Made by a program: the position numbers and the translations under genes. Shown one piece after another: positions 1 to 9,080 of a stretch of DNA of 53,653 nucleotides. The notes under the pieces are model-generated. The model had not been told where the DNA came from and made no database searches. It saw nothing but the letters and a program-made list of their open reading frames with translations. Origin of the DNA: Alphaproteobacteria bacterium (GTDB lineage Bacteria; Pseudomonadota; Alphaproteobacteria; Rhodobacterales; Rhodobacteraceae); contig JAUHYC010000023.1 in NCBI GenBank assembly GCA_030426685.1, positions 1 to 53,653 of the forward strand, in the 5' to 3' direction. Within the stretch, counting starts at the first letter, position 1; every line of letters starts with the position of its first letter.

Positions 1-24
1 CAAGTGATTGATTTCACTGAGAAA

Positions 25-98
25 GGCGAGTTGGCGGAGTGGTGACGCAGCGGATTGCAAATCCGTGTACACCGGTTCGATTCCGGTACTCGCCTCCA
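25..98 (+). tRNA. tRNA-Cys (GCA)
   Basis: A complete cloverleaf can be folded. The acceptor arm GGCGAG pairs with CTCGCC. The anticodon stem-loop CGGATTGCAAATCCG carries anticodon GCA, and the T arm is CCGGTTCGATTCCGG. The discriminator base is T at 95 and CCA is encoded at 96-98. The length of 74 nt is normal for tRNA-Cys. Confidence 0.96.
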
Positions 99-459
99 CG
101 ACTTCCTGTTAATGTGCAAAAATCCAATGGCATCAATCTGATCGCCGCGACACGGGTTATTCTTTGGGCTTTTTTACCTGCTTTGAAAGGTGAAAGTGAT
201 TGGTGAGATTTCCGCTCGATACCGGCACGTGCACAGGAAAACTTCTCTGCCGATAGATCAAAGCAAGCTTTGGATTCCAAAGTGGCTTTGGTAAAGTTCT
301 TCGGGGCAATAGAGCTATAATGAAGGATTTCTGTCCGGATGTCCCCTACTGGCCCGCCACCTGCCCGGTCGCAAAGCCGCCTTAAAAAACCATGACAAGT
401 CAGCAGCGACCACATAACAATATGTGTTACGCTCACGAAAAGAGGAGACAGGAAGCCGC
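99..459. other. spacer between tRNA-Cys and the SLC13 permease gene
   Basis: This stretch of about 360 bases has no open frame I would call a gene; the minus-strand frame that crosses it also runs through the tRNA. I see no integrase remnant and no clear terminator after the tRNA. The permease promoter must lie here, but no convincing -35/-10 pair can be pointed to. Confidence 0.5.
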
Positions 460-2343
460 GTGGAACAGCTGACATTCACCTACGAAATGGGCGTTGTCTG
501 CGCCTTGCTGGCTTTTACGGTTTTTCTTTTTGTCTCGGAAATCGTCAGGATTGATCTTTCAGCCATCATTGTCCTCGTGCTGATCGGTCTGCTCAGCTAT
601 ACGCCGGGACTTGGCAATCTGGCAGATGTTCCGCATCTGTTTGACGGTTTTGCTTCAAATGCCGTGATTTCGATTATAGCTGTGATGATCGTGGGGGCTG
701 GTCTGGACAAAACCGGCATCATGAACAAGGTCGCGGCGGTCATTCTGAAATATGGTGGCACAGCGGAAAACCGTGTGTTGCCAATCGTTTCGGGAGCCGT
801 GGGGGTCATCTCGTCCTTCATGCAGAATGTTGGGGCTGCGGCACTGTTTCTGCCGGTGGTTAGCCGGATATCGTCGCGGTCGGGGATACCGCTGTCGCGC
901 TTGCTGATGCCCATGGGGTTTTGCGCCATTCTGGGTGGTACGATGACGATGGTGGGGTCATCCCCGCTGATCCTGCTCAATGACTTGGTCCAGACGGCGA
1001 ATGAAGGTTTACCGGACGACCAGAAAATCCAGCCCTTCGGACTGTTCTCTGTCACTCCGATCGGAGCGGTCCTTATTCTGACTGGTATTACATATTTCCT
1101 GCTGCTGGGCCGTTGGGTCCTGCCCGGCGAAGCCGGCTCGGAAAGCAGCGGGACAGGACAGGGCACCCAAGAATATCTGCAACGCGTCTATGGCCTGAAG
1201 GCAGATGTTTTTGAGGTGGTTGTTCCAGCCGACAGCCCGCTTGTGGGACAGGTTCTGGCCGATATCAATTATGAAAACCACCTGTATATCATTTCGACTT
1301 TCTATCGCGGCAAGACCTCAATGGTGCAGGTTTTGACGGCTGAAATCGCAGCGCCCTGTCGTTTGGCCATCATAGGTCGCCGCTGGGTTGTCGAAAAGTT
1401 TGCCCAGAAATTCGGGCTGACGGTGCTGCCCGATCTGGACGTTTTTGTCGAAGAGTTCGCCCCGACCAATGCCGGTATCGCCGAGGTGGTTGTGACGCCG
1501 GATAGTAAATTGATCGGCAAGTGCCCGCGCGAGCTGTTGTTTCGCAAAACCTATGGGATGTCCCTTCTGGCGATTCACAGGGGTGAAGAAACACTCAGCC
1601 ATGTCGAAACGGAAGATCACCAATCCACTCAGATCGGGCTGGAAAAGCTTCATGCGGGTGACATGCTGGTTGCACATACGCGATGGGATAACCTGATGCG
1701 GATCAAGCGGGACCCGGATTTTGTCGTGGTCACGTCCGACTTCCCGCAGGAGGAGTTACGTCCGCAAAAGGTCGGATGGGCGCTGGGGTTCTTTGTCGTC
1801 TCTCTGTCGATGATCCTGTTTACCGAGATACGCTTGTCGCTTTGCCTGCTGACCGGCGCAGCTGGGATGATGCTGGCAAGGGTTCTCAGCGTTGATGAGG
1901 CCTATCGCGCCGTTGGCTGGAACACCGTCTTCCTGCTGGCCTGCCTCATCCCCCTGGGTCAGGCTGTTCAAAACACCGGTACCGCGGCGTGGATCGCCCA
2001 ACAAATCATGACCATACTTGACGGTTGGCCTATCTGGTCGCTTCAGGCCGGAGTGGCCGTACTGGCAACAGCCTTTTCTCTGGTTATGTCAAATGTCGGT
2101 GCTACGGTGCTGCTTGTTCCGCTTGCCGTCTCGATCGCGGTGGCCGCAGGTGCGAGCCCTGCGCTGTTTGCGCTGACAGTCGCCATTTCGACCTCGAACA
2201 GCTTTATTATCCCGACACATCAGGTGAATGCGCTGATCATGGGGCCCGCGGGTTACAAGGTCACTGACTTTGTAAGGTCCGGAGGTGTGATGACGGTGCT
2301 ATTCCTCGTTGTCTCGCTTGTGATGCTGAACCTGCTTTTTTGA
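460..2343 (+). CDS. SLC13/DASS-family permease with TrkA-C domains
   Basis: Integral inner-membrane permease of the divalent anion:sodium symporter type (SLC13/CitT/ArsB-like fold). Hydrophobic helices fill roughly residues 1-240 and 440-627. They flank a soluble central region (about 250-430) that looks like two TrkA-C/RCK-C regulatory domains, as in bacterial SLC13 permeases annotated for sulfate, dicarboxylate or other anions. Helix-hairpin motifs such as QNVGAAALFLP and, near the end, MSNVGATVLLVPL match the Asn-rich signature regions of the family. I chose the GTG at 460 because AGAGGAG lies 10-15 bases upstream; a GTG at 424 in the same frame and an ATG at 487 are alternatives. It follows tRNA-Cys and is not obviously in an operon. 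The substrate cannot be read from the sequence. Confidence 0.85.
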   Translation: MEQLTFTYEMGVVCALLAFTVFLFVSEIVRIDLSAIIVLVLIGLLSYTPGLGNLADVPHLFDGFASNAVISIIAVMIVGAGLDKTGIMNKVAAVILKYGGTAENRVLPIVSGAVGVISSFMQNVGAAALFLPVVSRISSRSGIPLSRLLMPMGFCAILGGTMTMVGSSPLILLNDLVQTANEGLPDDQKIQPFGLFSVTPIGAVLILTGITYFLLLGRWVLPGEAGSESSGTGQGTQEYLQRVYGLKADVFEVVVPADSPLVGQVLADINYENHLYIISTFYRGKTSMVQVLTAEIAAPCRLAIIGRRWVVEKFAQKFGLTVLPDLDVFVEEFAPTNAGIAEVVVTPDSKLIGKCPRELLFRKTYGMSLLAIHRGEETLSHVETEDHQSTQIGLEKLHAGDMLVAHTRWDNLMRIKRDPDFVVVTSDFPQEELRPQKVGWALGFFVVSLSMILFTEIRLSLCLLTGAAGMMLARVLSVDEAYRAVGWNTVFLLACLIPLGQAVQNTGTAAWIAQQIMTILDGWPIWSLQAGVAVLATAFSLVMSNVGATVLLVPLAVSIAVAAGASPALFALTVAISTSNSFIIPTHQVNALIMGPAGYKVTDFVRSGGVMTVLFLVVSLVMLNLLF

Positions 2344-2524
2344 TCGATGTCCGCCGCATTGGCCAACGCCAATATCGCCATTCCATCGAAACTTAGGGCA
2401 TGAGATACCACCATGAGGCGATCCGCCCTCACAAGTTTCGCATGGACGCATAAGGCGATCCCCGCTACCCTTTCAAAATTCAATAAAGTTCAGTTCTTTC
2501 AATGCTGCCCAGGGGGGCCTTGTT

Positions 2525-3823
2525 ATGAAAAAACAAACTATTGCAACAATTGTAGCCGCATCGCTGGCCGCTTCGGCCCCGGCGGTTTCCATGGCCGACA
2601 CCAAGGACTTTCTGATCGGCGGTGTCGTCGGCGCTCTGGTCCATAAGGGTATCACCGACCATCAGCGGGCCAAACAACAGCAACAGCAGCAGGTCACGAC
2701 CCAAAGATCAAGCTCGGGTGGAGCGCAAGCGGTGCCCAGCCTCAATGGTCAGTACACCCGTTCTGAACGCATTCAGATTCAGTCAGCATTCCGGGATCTG
2801 GGCTATGGGATCGGAACGGTCGACGGCGTACTGGGCCGCAACAGCCGCGCCGTGATCCGTCAGTTCCAGGCCTCGCTGGGCGAACCGCAGACCGGCCAGT
2901 TGACCCGTGCGCAATATGTGACGCTGATGAGTCAGGTGCCCGGCACCAACCATGTTTTTGCGCGACGTGAGTTGAACCGCAACGAGGTCGTGATGCTGCA
3001 GCAGGGGCTGCAGACACTGGGTTATTATCACGGTCGCATCGACGGCTCGAACGGGCCAGGCACGCGCGGGGCGATGAATACGTTTCTGGCACAGAACGGC
3101 ATGTCACCGGCCACAACCACTCCGGTGCAAGGGCTGGTGATGGCGCGCAACGCTGCCGGTTTGCAATCGCCACCCTATCTGTATCAGGAAGCAAACGCTC
3201 AGAGCGCTACTCAGCAGCCGTTCGGTGTACAGCCGCAGATGCAGGCCGGGTTTGGCACGCAGCAGCAACAAGCTAACCCGTTTGGCGCACCTGCGGGTCA
3301 GGGTTTTGCGCCGCAGCCTCAGCCACAACCGAACCCGCTATTTGGTACGCCAAACGCGCAACAACCGGTTCAGGCGCATGGCGCGCCCGCCCAACAGCAG
3401 GTTCCAGGTCAGGGTGGGTACGCCTCGGCACCAGCAGCGCAACCTGCCTTTGGTGCACAACAGCAACCGGCTGCGGCAAGTGCAACGCCACTGTTCGGCG
3501 CGCCACAGCCGCAGGTCGCACCGCAGGGGGCCGCACCAGCGAATACCCAACAGCAGAACTTGTTCGCACCGGCTGCGCCGCAACAGCAATCGCCTCAGCC
3601 TGCGGCACCGCAGGGTGGACAGAACACGACATTGTTTGCTGCGGGAACAAACCCTGCCCCAACACCGCAGGTGACTCAACAACAGGCTCCGCAAAGCGGT
3701 CTGGACATTTTCTCGGGCAGTGCTCAGCCGCAGGTGGCACAGCAGCCTCAGCCAACGGCAACTGATGGAGACCAGTTCAGCGCGCCAGCCTCCCTGGCCT
3801 CGACAACCGCTTCGGGAAATTGA
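2525..3823 (+). CDS. secreted peptidoglycan-binding protein with Gln/Pro/FG-rich tail
   Basis: 432 residues. An N-terminal signal peptide (MKKQTIATIVAASLAASAPA, then VSMA) sends it to the periplasm or surface. Two PG_binding_1-like repeats follow, at about 75-138 (IQSAFRDLGYGIGTVDGVLG) and 142-190 (LQQGLQTLGYYHGRIDG), each with the typical LxxLGYxxGxxDG core. From about 215 to the end the chain is low in complexity. It is rich in Gln, Pro and Ala and has recurring Phe-Gly units (FGAPAG, LFGTP, LFGAP, NLFAPA), and so is probably disordered. A Gly-rich stretch right after the signal peptide (FLIGGVVGALVHKG) may associate with the membrane. The ATG is preceded by an AGGGGGG-type ribosome site. 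Role inferred: wall-anchored envelope protein. It converges with the next gene with only 7 bases between stops. Confidence 0.75.
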   Translation: MKKQTIATIVAASLAASAPAVSMADTKDFLIGGVVGALVHKGITDHQRAKQQQQQQVTTQRSSSGGAQAVPSLNGQYTRSERIQIQSAFRDLGYGIGTVDGVLGRNSRAVIRQFQASLGEPQTGQLTRAQYVTLMSQVPGTNHVFARRELNRNEVVMLQQGLQTLGYYHGRIDGSNGPGTRGAMNTFLAQNGMSPATTTPVQGLVMARNAAGLQSPPYLYQEANAQSATQQPFGVQPQMQAGFGTQQQQANPFGAPAGQGFAPQPQPQPNPLFGTPNAQQPVQAHGAPAQQQVPGQGGYASAPAAQPAFGAQQQPAAASATPLFGAPQPQVAPQGAAPANTQQQNLFAPAAPQQQSPQPAAPQGGQNTTLFAAGTNPAPTPQVTQQQAPQSGLDIFSGSAQPQVAQQPQPTATDGDQFSAPASLASTTASGN

Positions 3824-3830
3824 TTAAGGG

Positions 3831-5135
3831 TTAGTCGCTGGTTTCCGGCGTTTCGGCTTGCGCTTGCTCTGCGGGCGCGGTCGCTACGAACTGACCTTCA
3901 AATGGATAGGCATTGGTCTCGCTCACGCGACCGTTGGGATCAACTTGCAACACAACCGCGCGCCCAGTTACCGGTGCGGATGACGCGGTAATGTTGTTGA
4001 AATCGATCTCACCATACAGCGTCAAATACCGCTTTGATCCCGGTACATTTTGCAGTCCTGGCACCTGCTGATTCAACTGTGGCGCCGCAATCCGCATGAT
4101 GAAGCTGGTTGCGCCCACTGCGGCCGAGCCGGACACGTCATAGGTTCCACCGACGGTGACCCCTGTACCTCTGCCTTTCCCGGTGCCTTTGGCTACGGCC
4201 CTGAAACCTTCCTGCTCCAACACCACGGCCGCATCCAAATTCAGCGGCTCTGATTTCACCTCCAGCTTGGTTGCAACATCAAGATAAGAAGGTTGCGCCA
4301 ACGTGGGATGAGCAAACGTACGGGCGCGTACCACCGCATTGTCCGACAGACCAAACAACTGTGCATTGGTTGGAATGATCTGAACCCGATAGGTTCCGTC
4401 AGAGGCGGCCAGGACCTGATAGCTGACGATTGAATAGAGCTGCCGGCCAAACTGTTCAAATAGCGTGCGCGCATCCCCGGCATTCACCTGCAGGGCATTT
4501 TCGAAGGGAAATCCGGGGGATCTGAATTCACCCGCTTCATTCACGATCCTGAAATCCCAGGGGAATGTGTTTGTGGCCACCGATGTACCCTGCAGCATTT
4601 GCGTGGCACAACTCCGACCCTGATTGGAGTTTATCGAATGGTCCAGCCGCTCGCCAATACTGCGAATGCTGCTGAAGGGAAGGCTTCCGGTCGTGAAGTC
4701 ATACTCGCCCGTTATGATCTGATAGCTGATTTCAAAGCGGTCCGGGATTGTCTTGTTGGCAATGACCTGCTGCAACTGTGGCAATGCCTGCAATGACTGA
4801 GTGAAGAAATCGCGCCTTTCAAACTCATTGGCAAAAGCATCCTGGCAATTGTGTTCCAGCTTGGTGGAAATCAGGTATGCGACAAAGTTCACATAAAACT
4901 GCTGGTCGTTCAGCAGGCCCGGGTTCGAGCGCAGTAGCTGAAACAGTGCCCGCGCATAGGCATTCTGCATCGACAGATCATTTGCAGCCTCAACCAGATT
5001 GACCGAAGCGGCCTTGCCTGCCTGGGTCGATAAATTCTGCGCATATCCTTGCCCAGCCAGAAATTGCGAAATGACAAGACCCGAAAGCCCGATAATCCGA
5101 TTCAATGAACAAAAACGTCTAATATTCCAAAACAT
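3831..5135 (-). CDS. uncharacterised secreted protein (about 434 aa)
   Basis: I do not recognise the family. The N-terminus has a basic stretch (FWNIRRF), a hydrophobic core (IIGLSGLVISQFLAG) and a likely signal-peptidase site near GYAQ-N, so export to the periplasm is expected. The rest is soluble and mixed in composition, with no membrane helices and no recognisable catalytic motif. The second half contains beta-rich Gly/Thr segments (GKGRGTGVTVGGTYDVSG) and an acidic, Ala-rich end. I start it at the ATG at 5135, which has GCGAGG just upstream; an in-frame TTG at 5156 would add seven residues. It is divergent from the coiled-coil gene at 5414 and convergent with the peptidoglycan-binding gene, all three being envelope proteins. 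Confidence 0.7.
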   Translation of the reverse strand: MFWNIRRFCSLNRIIGLSGLVISQFLAGQGYAQNLSTQAGKAASVNLVEAANDLSMQNAYARALFQLLRSNPGLLNDQQFYVNFVAYLISTKLEHNCQDAFANEFERRDFFTQSLQALPQLQQVIANKTIPDRFEISYQIITGEYDFTTGSLPFSSIRSIGERLDHSINSNQGRSCATQMLQGTSVATNTFPWDFRIVNEAGEFRSPGFPFENALQVNAGDARTLFEQFGRQLYSIVSYQVLAASDGTYRVQIIPTNAQLFGLSDNAVVRARTFAHPTLAQPSYLDVATKLEVKSEPLNLDAAVVLEQEGFRAVAKGTGKGRGTGVTVGGTYDVSGSAAVGATSFIMRIAAPQLNQQVPGLQNVPGSKRYLTLYGEIDFNNITASSAPVTGRAVVLQVDPNGRVSETNAYPFEGQFVATAPAEQAQAETPETSD

Positions 5136-5340
5136 GCTGACCTCGCAGCCTACCAATCACTTTGAAAAACCTAACATAACTCGCAAATTGATCCAGCATT
5201 TTCATCCGGGCTTGTCGCAAGATGAGATTGGAACCTAGCCCCCGGCAATACGAGTACCGCTCTTCGACCCGTGCTGCCCCAGCAACGTCATAGCCATTTA
5301 CGGGTGGGGTCAATTGTCAGATTTTCCGTACTTTTCCAGA

Positions 5341-5367
5341 TTGTCAGCATTAGACTTTTTCATAAAT
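5341..5367 (+). promoter_or_regulatory. possible promoter for the coiled-coil/TAXI pair
   Basis: TTGTCA at 5341-5346 resembles a -35 box and an AT-rich stretch (ATAAATTT, 5362-5369) lies at about -10 distance, roughly 50 bases before the ATG at 5414. TTGTCA occurs twice in this spacer. This is weak sequence resemblance only. Confidence 0.25.
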
Positions 5368-5413
5368 TTGTGAGACATTTACCCGTGCAGCTATTTGTTT
5401 GGAGAGTTTGTAT

Positions 5414-7954
5414 ATGGTCTCGTTTCGGCTGTTAGGTTTTTTGATTTTCGTTCTTGTACTTGGGACTTGGACGCCAGTTACTTTTGCGCAAGATTCCAAC
5501 GATGCTTCTCAAAATGCCGAAGAGGCGCCACAAACGGCTGCCACACTCCGGAAAATCCTGGCCCTGCTGGAAGAGGAAATTACACGGGCGCAATCCACCA
5601 AGACCAAGTTGATTGAAGATATTAACAAAGCGGAAACCGAGCTGTCCGAATTGCAGGCTCAAGTTACTTCGATCGACTCCGAGAGACGCGAGAACGCAGC
5701 GCGCCTTGCGGAATTGGAAGAGGCCCGCGGGCTGCTGGAAAAGGAAAGCGAGGCCAGTCAGGCGGCAATTGCTAAGCGGCGCGAGGATCTGGTTGCGCTC
5801 GAAACCTCGACGCAGGCTGCTCAGGTACAGCTTGCTGACCTGAACGTTCAAATTGAAACCGCTGCCGCTGAGGTCGGTAACCTTGAGCAGGCAAAGCTCG
5901 AAATGCGCGATCTTCTGACCAAGATGGAAGCCGACCGAATGCTGGCAACCGAGCTTGCGGCAGATGTCGACAAATTGACCCGCAGCCAAGTTGAAGTGAG
6001 CACCGAACTCGACGCTCTGAACGAAACACTGGCCGCAAACAAAGCAGATCTGGAAAAAGTGACTTCGGAAATTTCCGAAAAGCAACAGAAGATTGAACAG
6101 GTCAATTCGACGCTGGCGGAAAAACAAGCCGAGCTTGATCAAGCACAGTCGGACCTTTCCGGGCTTCGGGAAGGCATCGTCGGCGCAACCAATGATTTGA
6201 AACGCATACAGAAAGCCGTCGATGCGCGGCAAAAAGAGGAAGAAGCGTTGAACGCCGCCATAGCGGCTGCGACAGAGCGAGAGAAAAGCTTAAAATCGAC
6301 CTTGAGCACGCTACGGCAGCAGGAAACGGCGCTGCGAGAAGAATTGCAGGCCCTGACCGCTGAAAACGCAAACACAACCCAAAACGCTGAGGATATTGCA
6401 ACCGCGGAACAGTCGCTGCAGGACCTTTTGGAACAAAAAACCGCGGCCGAAGCTGAACTGAATCAGACTGGTGAACAGCTTGCAGGGATGCAGCAAGAGC
6501 TGGAAACGGCGCGGACAGAGCTTGAACAGGTCAAGACCGAGCTGAACACCTCCCGCGAGGCGATATCGGTCGAGATGGCGTCTTTAGCCGCCACAAGATC
6601 AAGCGCCGAAACTGCGGCGACTGCCGCACAGGAGCAGAAAGAAGCTGCCGAAGCTGCGCTTTCAGAGGCTCAGACCAGGCTGGCCGCATTGAAGGAACAG
6701 GAAACGGAAACCAGTCAGCTCCTCGCTGACAAATCCGCCCTCGAAAATGAGCTGACAGAGGCTCGGCAGACACTTGAGGCTCTTCGGGCCGAAATCGCCG
6801 ACGGGGAAACTCAGCGCGCTGCTGCTGCGGATAACCTGAAGGCGCTGCAAGCGCAAACTGACGAGACTCAAGAAGAGCTGACGGGTCAGGAGGCCGCCCT
6901 GGCCGAAGTGAACACGGCGCTGCAAACTGTGGCCGAAGACCTGAAAGTCGGTGAGCAAAGCAAGTTGGATATTAGCTCTTCGCTGGATGAACTGCGCCAG
7001 GAACGCGAACGGCTGGTCACCGAGATCGCCACGTCGCAGGAAGAATTGGCGCAGGCTGAACGTGCGATCCAGATTGCGAAAGATGCAGAAGCGCAGGAAA
7101 AATCCTCACTTGAAGACGCGCTTGAAGAGCTTCGCGCAGAAAGGGAAATGCAGACTGCTAGCCTTGCCGAGATTGCCGGTGAACGTGACAGCATCCGCTC
7201 GGAAATTGCTGAGTTGGAGGCGCGGCGCGCTGAGCTGACCACTGAAACAGAGGCCGCGATCGAAGAGCGTGACCGGGTAGCGGCGACCCTTCAGCAGACG
7301 GCTGATGCCGAAATCGAATTGAATGCTGTTCTGGATGAAATCGCCATCGCACGGGATGAGTTGCAGCGCACAACTTCTGAAACCGCAGGGTTGGTTTCGC
7401 AGCGTGATGCGGCGGCATCCGAGATCGCAGCTCTGACTGAGGCCAAGGCGCGAGCGGAACAGCAAACCCAGCAGGCTGAGGCCGCGCTGAAACAGCAACG
7501 GGCCAAATTAACAAACGCAGAAGCGCTGGCCGCAAACGCCCGAATTGAACTGGAGGCCATGCGACAGCAGGCGGCCTCGTATCGAAGTCAGCTGTCAAAC
7601 CTTGCGTCAAGCCTGCAGGCGCTAGAGAGCCAGACGCTAGAAGCGGATTCGCAATTGTCATCACTGAACGAACCGACCGAGGGCGACGCCGAGGTGGAAA
7701 CCCCACAAGAGGAACCGCAGGCGCAGGCTGCCGCACACGCCCCGCGCGCCTCGGGTCCGCAAGTACCCATTGAAGTCGTTCGCGCAATCCTGAACGGCGC
7801 GCCGGGCCTAAACGACGTACCGAGCGACGTCATCGACAAGATCGCTGCCGAGTTAGCCAACGGTGCCTGCGCCGTTGACGCGCTCGAAACTGCCACCGGG
7901 GAGATCAACCGCCACACCCTGCTCCATTTGGTTCGCTCCGGAGAGTTCTGTTAG
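5414..7954 (+). CDS. secreted long coiled-coil protein with conserved-looking C-terminal domain
   Basis: 846 residues from the ATG at 5414, which has GGAGAG 7 bases upstream (an in-frame TTG at 5399 is the less likely start). A signal peptide with the core LLGFLIFVLVLGTW ends near FAQ. Residues from about 40 to 740 are almost uninterrupted heptad coiled coil, dominated by Glu, Ala, Gln, Leu and Thr, with several internally similar segments. A short acidic linker (about 750-775) leads to a compact C-terminal domain of about 65 residues (VRAILNGAPGLNDVPSDVID ... LVRSGEFC) that ends in Cys. No family with a known job is recognised. It would be a long periplasmic rod, plausibly a spacer or scaffold in the envelope. 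The TAXI-like gene starts 31 bases downstream, so the two are probably cotranscribed. Confidence 0.75.
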   Translation: MVSFRLLGFLIFVLVLGTWTPVTFAQDSNDASQNAEEAPQTAATLRKILALLEEEITRAQSTKTKLIEDINKAETELSELQAQVTSIDSERRENAARLAELEEARGLLEKESEASQAAIAKRREDLVALETSTQAAQVQLADLNVQIETAAAEVGNLEQAKLEMRDLLTKMEADRMLATELAADVDKLTRSQVEVSTELDALNETLAANKADLEKVTSEISEKQQKIEQVNSTLAEKQAELDQAQSDLSGLREGIVGATNDLKRIQKAVDARQKEEEALNAAIAAATEREKSLKSTLSTLRQQETALREELQALTAENANTTQNAEDIATAEQSLQDLLEQKTAAEAELNQTGEQLAGMQQELETARTELEQVKTELNTSREAISVEMASLAATRSSAETAATAAQEQKEAAEAALSEAQTRLAALKEQETETSQLLADKSALENELTEARQTLEALRAEIADGETQRAAAADNLKALQAQTDETQEELTGQEAALAEVNTALQTVAEDLKVGEQSKLDISSSLDELRQERERLVTEIATSQEELAQAERAIQIAKDAEAQEKSSLEDALEELRAEREMQTASLAEIAGERDSIRSEIAELEARRAELTTETEAAIEERDRVAATLQQTADAEIELNAVLDEIAIARDELQRTTSETAGLVSQRDAAASEIAALTEAKARAEQQTQQAEAALKQQRAKLTNAEALAANARIELEAMRQQAASYRSQLSNLASSLQALESQTLEADSQLSSLNEPTEGDAEVETPQEEPQAQAAAHAPRASGPQVPIEVVRAILNGAPGLNDVPSDVIDKIAAELANGACAVDALETATGEINRHTLLHLVRSGEFC

Positions 7955-7985
7955 TTTCTGTTGATATTTTAGAGGGAGGTAAGAA

Positions 7986-9041
7986 ATGGGATTGATCAGG
8001 CTGGGAAAGCTGCTGACCAGGGCTGCGTTATTGGCAGGGTTGGGCCTCGTGCTGCCTTCAACTGCTTCAGCATTCGAACGCAACATACTGACGGGGGGGG
8101 CGACGGGGACCTATATTCAGATCGGCGGCGATCTGAGCGGGCTGGCTGCGGCCTGCGGGATCGAGCTAAACGTCCGCGAAAGCGCCGGATCGCTGGAGAA
8201 CTTCCTTGGCGTGCGTAAACGTCGCCACACCCAGCTCGGGATCGTTCAGAGCGACGTGTTGGAATACCTCAAAACCTATTCCAGCGAAGACCCCGAGATC
8301 GCACGGGCGATTTTCGGCGTCCGCATTGCATTTCCGCTGTATAATGAAGAGGTGCACATTCTTGCCAAGCGCGACATCAATTCGCTGGCGGACCTCAATG
8401 GTCGCCGTGTCGCGGTTGGGGTTGAGGACAGCGGCACATTTCTGACCGCGTCACTGGTCCTTGATCTGGCAGGCGTCGCCCCGGCCGAACGCCTAACGAT
8501 CAATGCTGACACTTCGTTGCAAATGCTGCTCGACGGTGACATCGATGCGTTTTTCTATGTCGCCGGCGCGCCAACCAAGATTTTCCAGACCGACCAGATC
8601 GACCCGGAAAAGCTGCATCTTCTATCAGTCACGGATCCGACCTTGTCTGCGGTCTATACACCTTCGAAGATCGAAGCGGGCACCTATCCGTTCCAGCAAG
8701 AAACCATTGATGTGGTGGCGGTCAAAGCGGTCCTGATGACCTATGAATACACGCCAGAGCGCAACGGCTACCACCGGGCAAGCTGCGATGCGGTTGCCGA
8801 TGTGGCGCATCTGATCGCCAAGGAATTCCAGACCCTTCAGCAATCCGGTCATCCGAAGTGGAACGATGTAGACCTCAATGACATCCCTCCGGGGTGGAAT
8901 ATCTCGCAGTGTGTGAATCTTGGTCTGAGCGAAAACTATCAGCTGGATTGCGGGCCAGCTACATCTCCCGAACCGCTCAGCATCGAAAGCGAGGCTAATG
9001 CCGCCTACCGCAGCAGAATCTGCGCGGTCATTGGATGCTGA
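7986..9041 (+). CDS. TAXI-family TRAP-type solute-binding protein (orphan)
   Basis: 351 residues with a signal peptide (LLAGLGLVLPSTASA-F). The TAXI-family periplasmic binding fold is indicated by GGATGTYIQIGGDLSGLA just after the signal, by the central SLADLNGRRVAVGVEDSGTF, and by LLDGDIDAFFYVAGAP, all placed as in TAXI proteins, which bind small carboxylates or amino acids for tripartite (TRAP) transporters. A strong ribosome site (GAGGGAGG) precedes the ATG. No TRAP membrane subunit lies nearby, and the probable partner is the coiled-coil protein upstream, so a sensing or structural role is as likely as transport. The extra C-terminal Cys residues (CVNLG, CGPA, CAVIGC) are unusual and could form disulfides. 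Confidence 0.85.
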   Translation: MGLIRLGKLLTRAALLAGLGLVLPSTASAFERNILTGGATGTYIQIGGDLSGLAAACGIELNVRESAGSLENFLGVRKRRHTQLGIVQSDVLEYLKTYSSEDPEIARAIFGVRIAFPLYNEEVHILAKRDINSLADLNGRRVAVGVEDSGTFLTASLVLDLAGVAPAERLTINADTSLQMLLDGDIDAFFYVAGAPTKIFQTDQIDPEKLHLLSVTDPTLSAVYTPSKIEAGTYPFQQETIDVVAVKAVLMTYEYTPERNGYHRASCDAVADVAHLIAKEFQTLQQSGHPKWNDVDLNDIPPGWNISQCVNLGLSENYQLDCGPATSPEPLSIESEANAAYRSRICAVIGC

Positions 9042-9052
9042 GTTTAATGTAG

Positions 9053-9080
9053 GGCTGAGGTGGCAGTCGCTACCTCAGCC
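9053..9080. terminator. hairpin between convergent genes
   Basis: Perfect 9-bp arms GGCTGAGGT (9053-9061) and ACCTCAGCC (9072-9080) surround a 10-base loop. There is no T tract, so it may act as a processing or weak bidirectional terminator. The right arm overlaps the last codons of the minus-strand AAA gene. Confidence 0.5.

Noticed and set aside
5432..6232. 266-residue minus-strand open frame
   Set aside because: It is the mirror of the coiled-coil gene, whose repetitive codons leave the opposite strand open.
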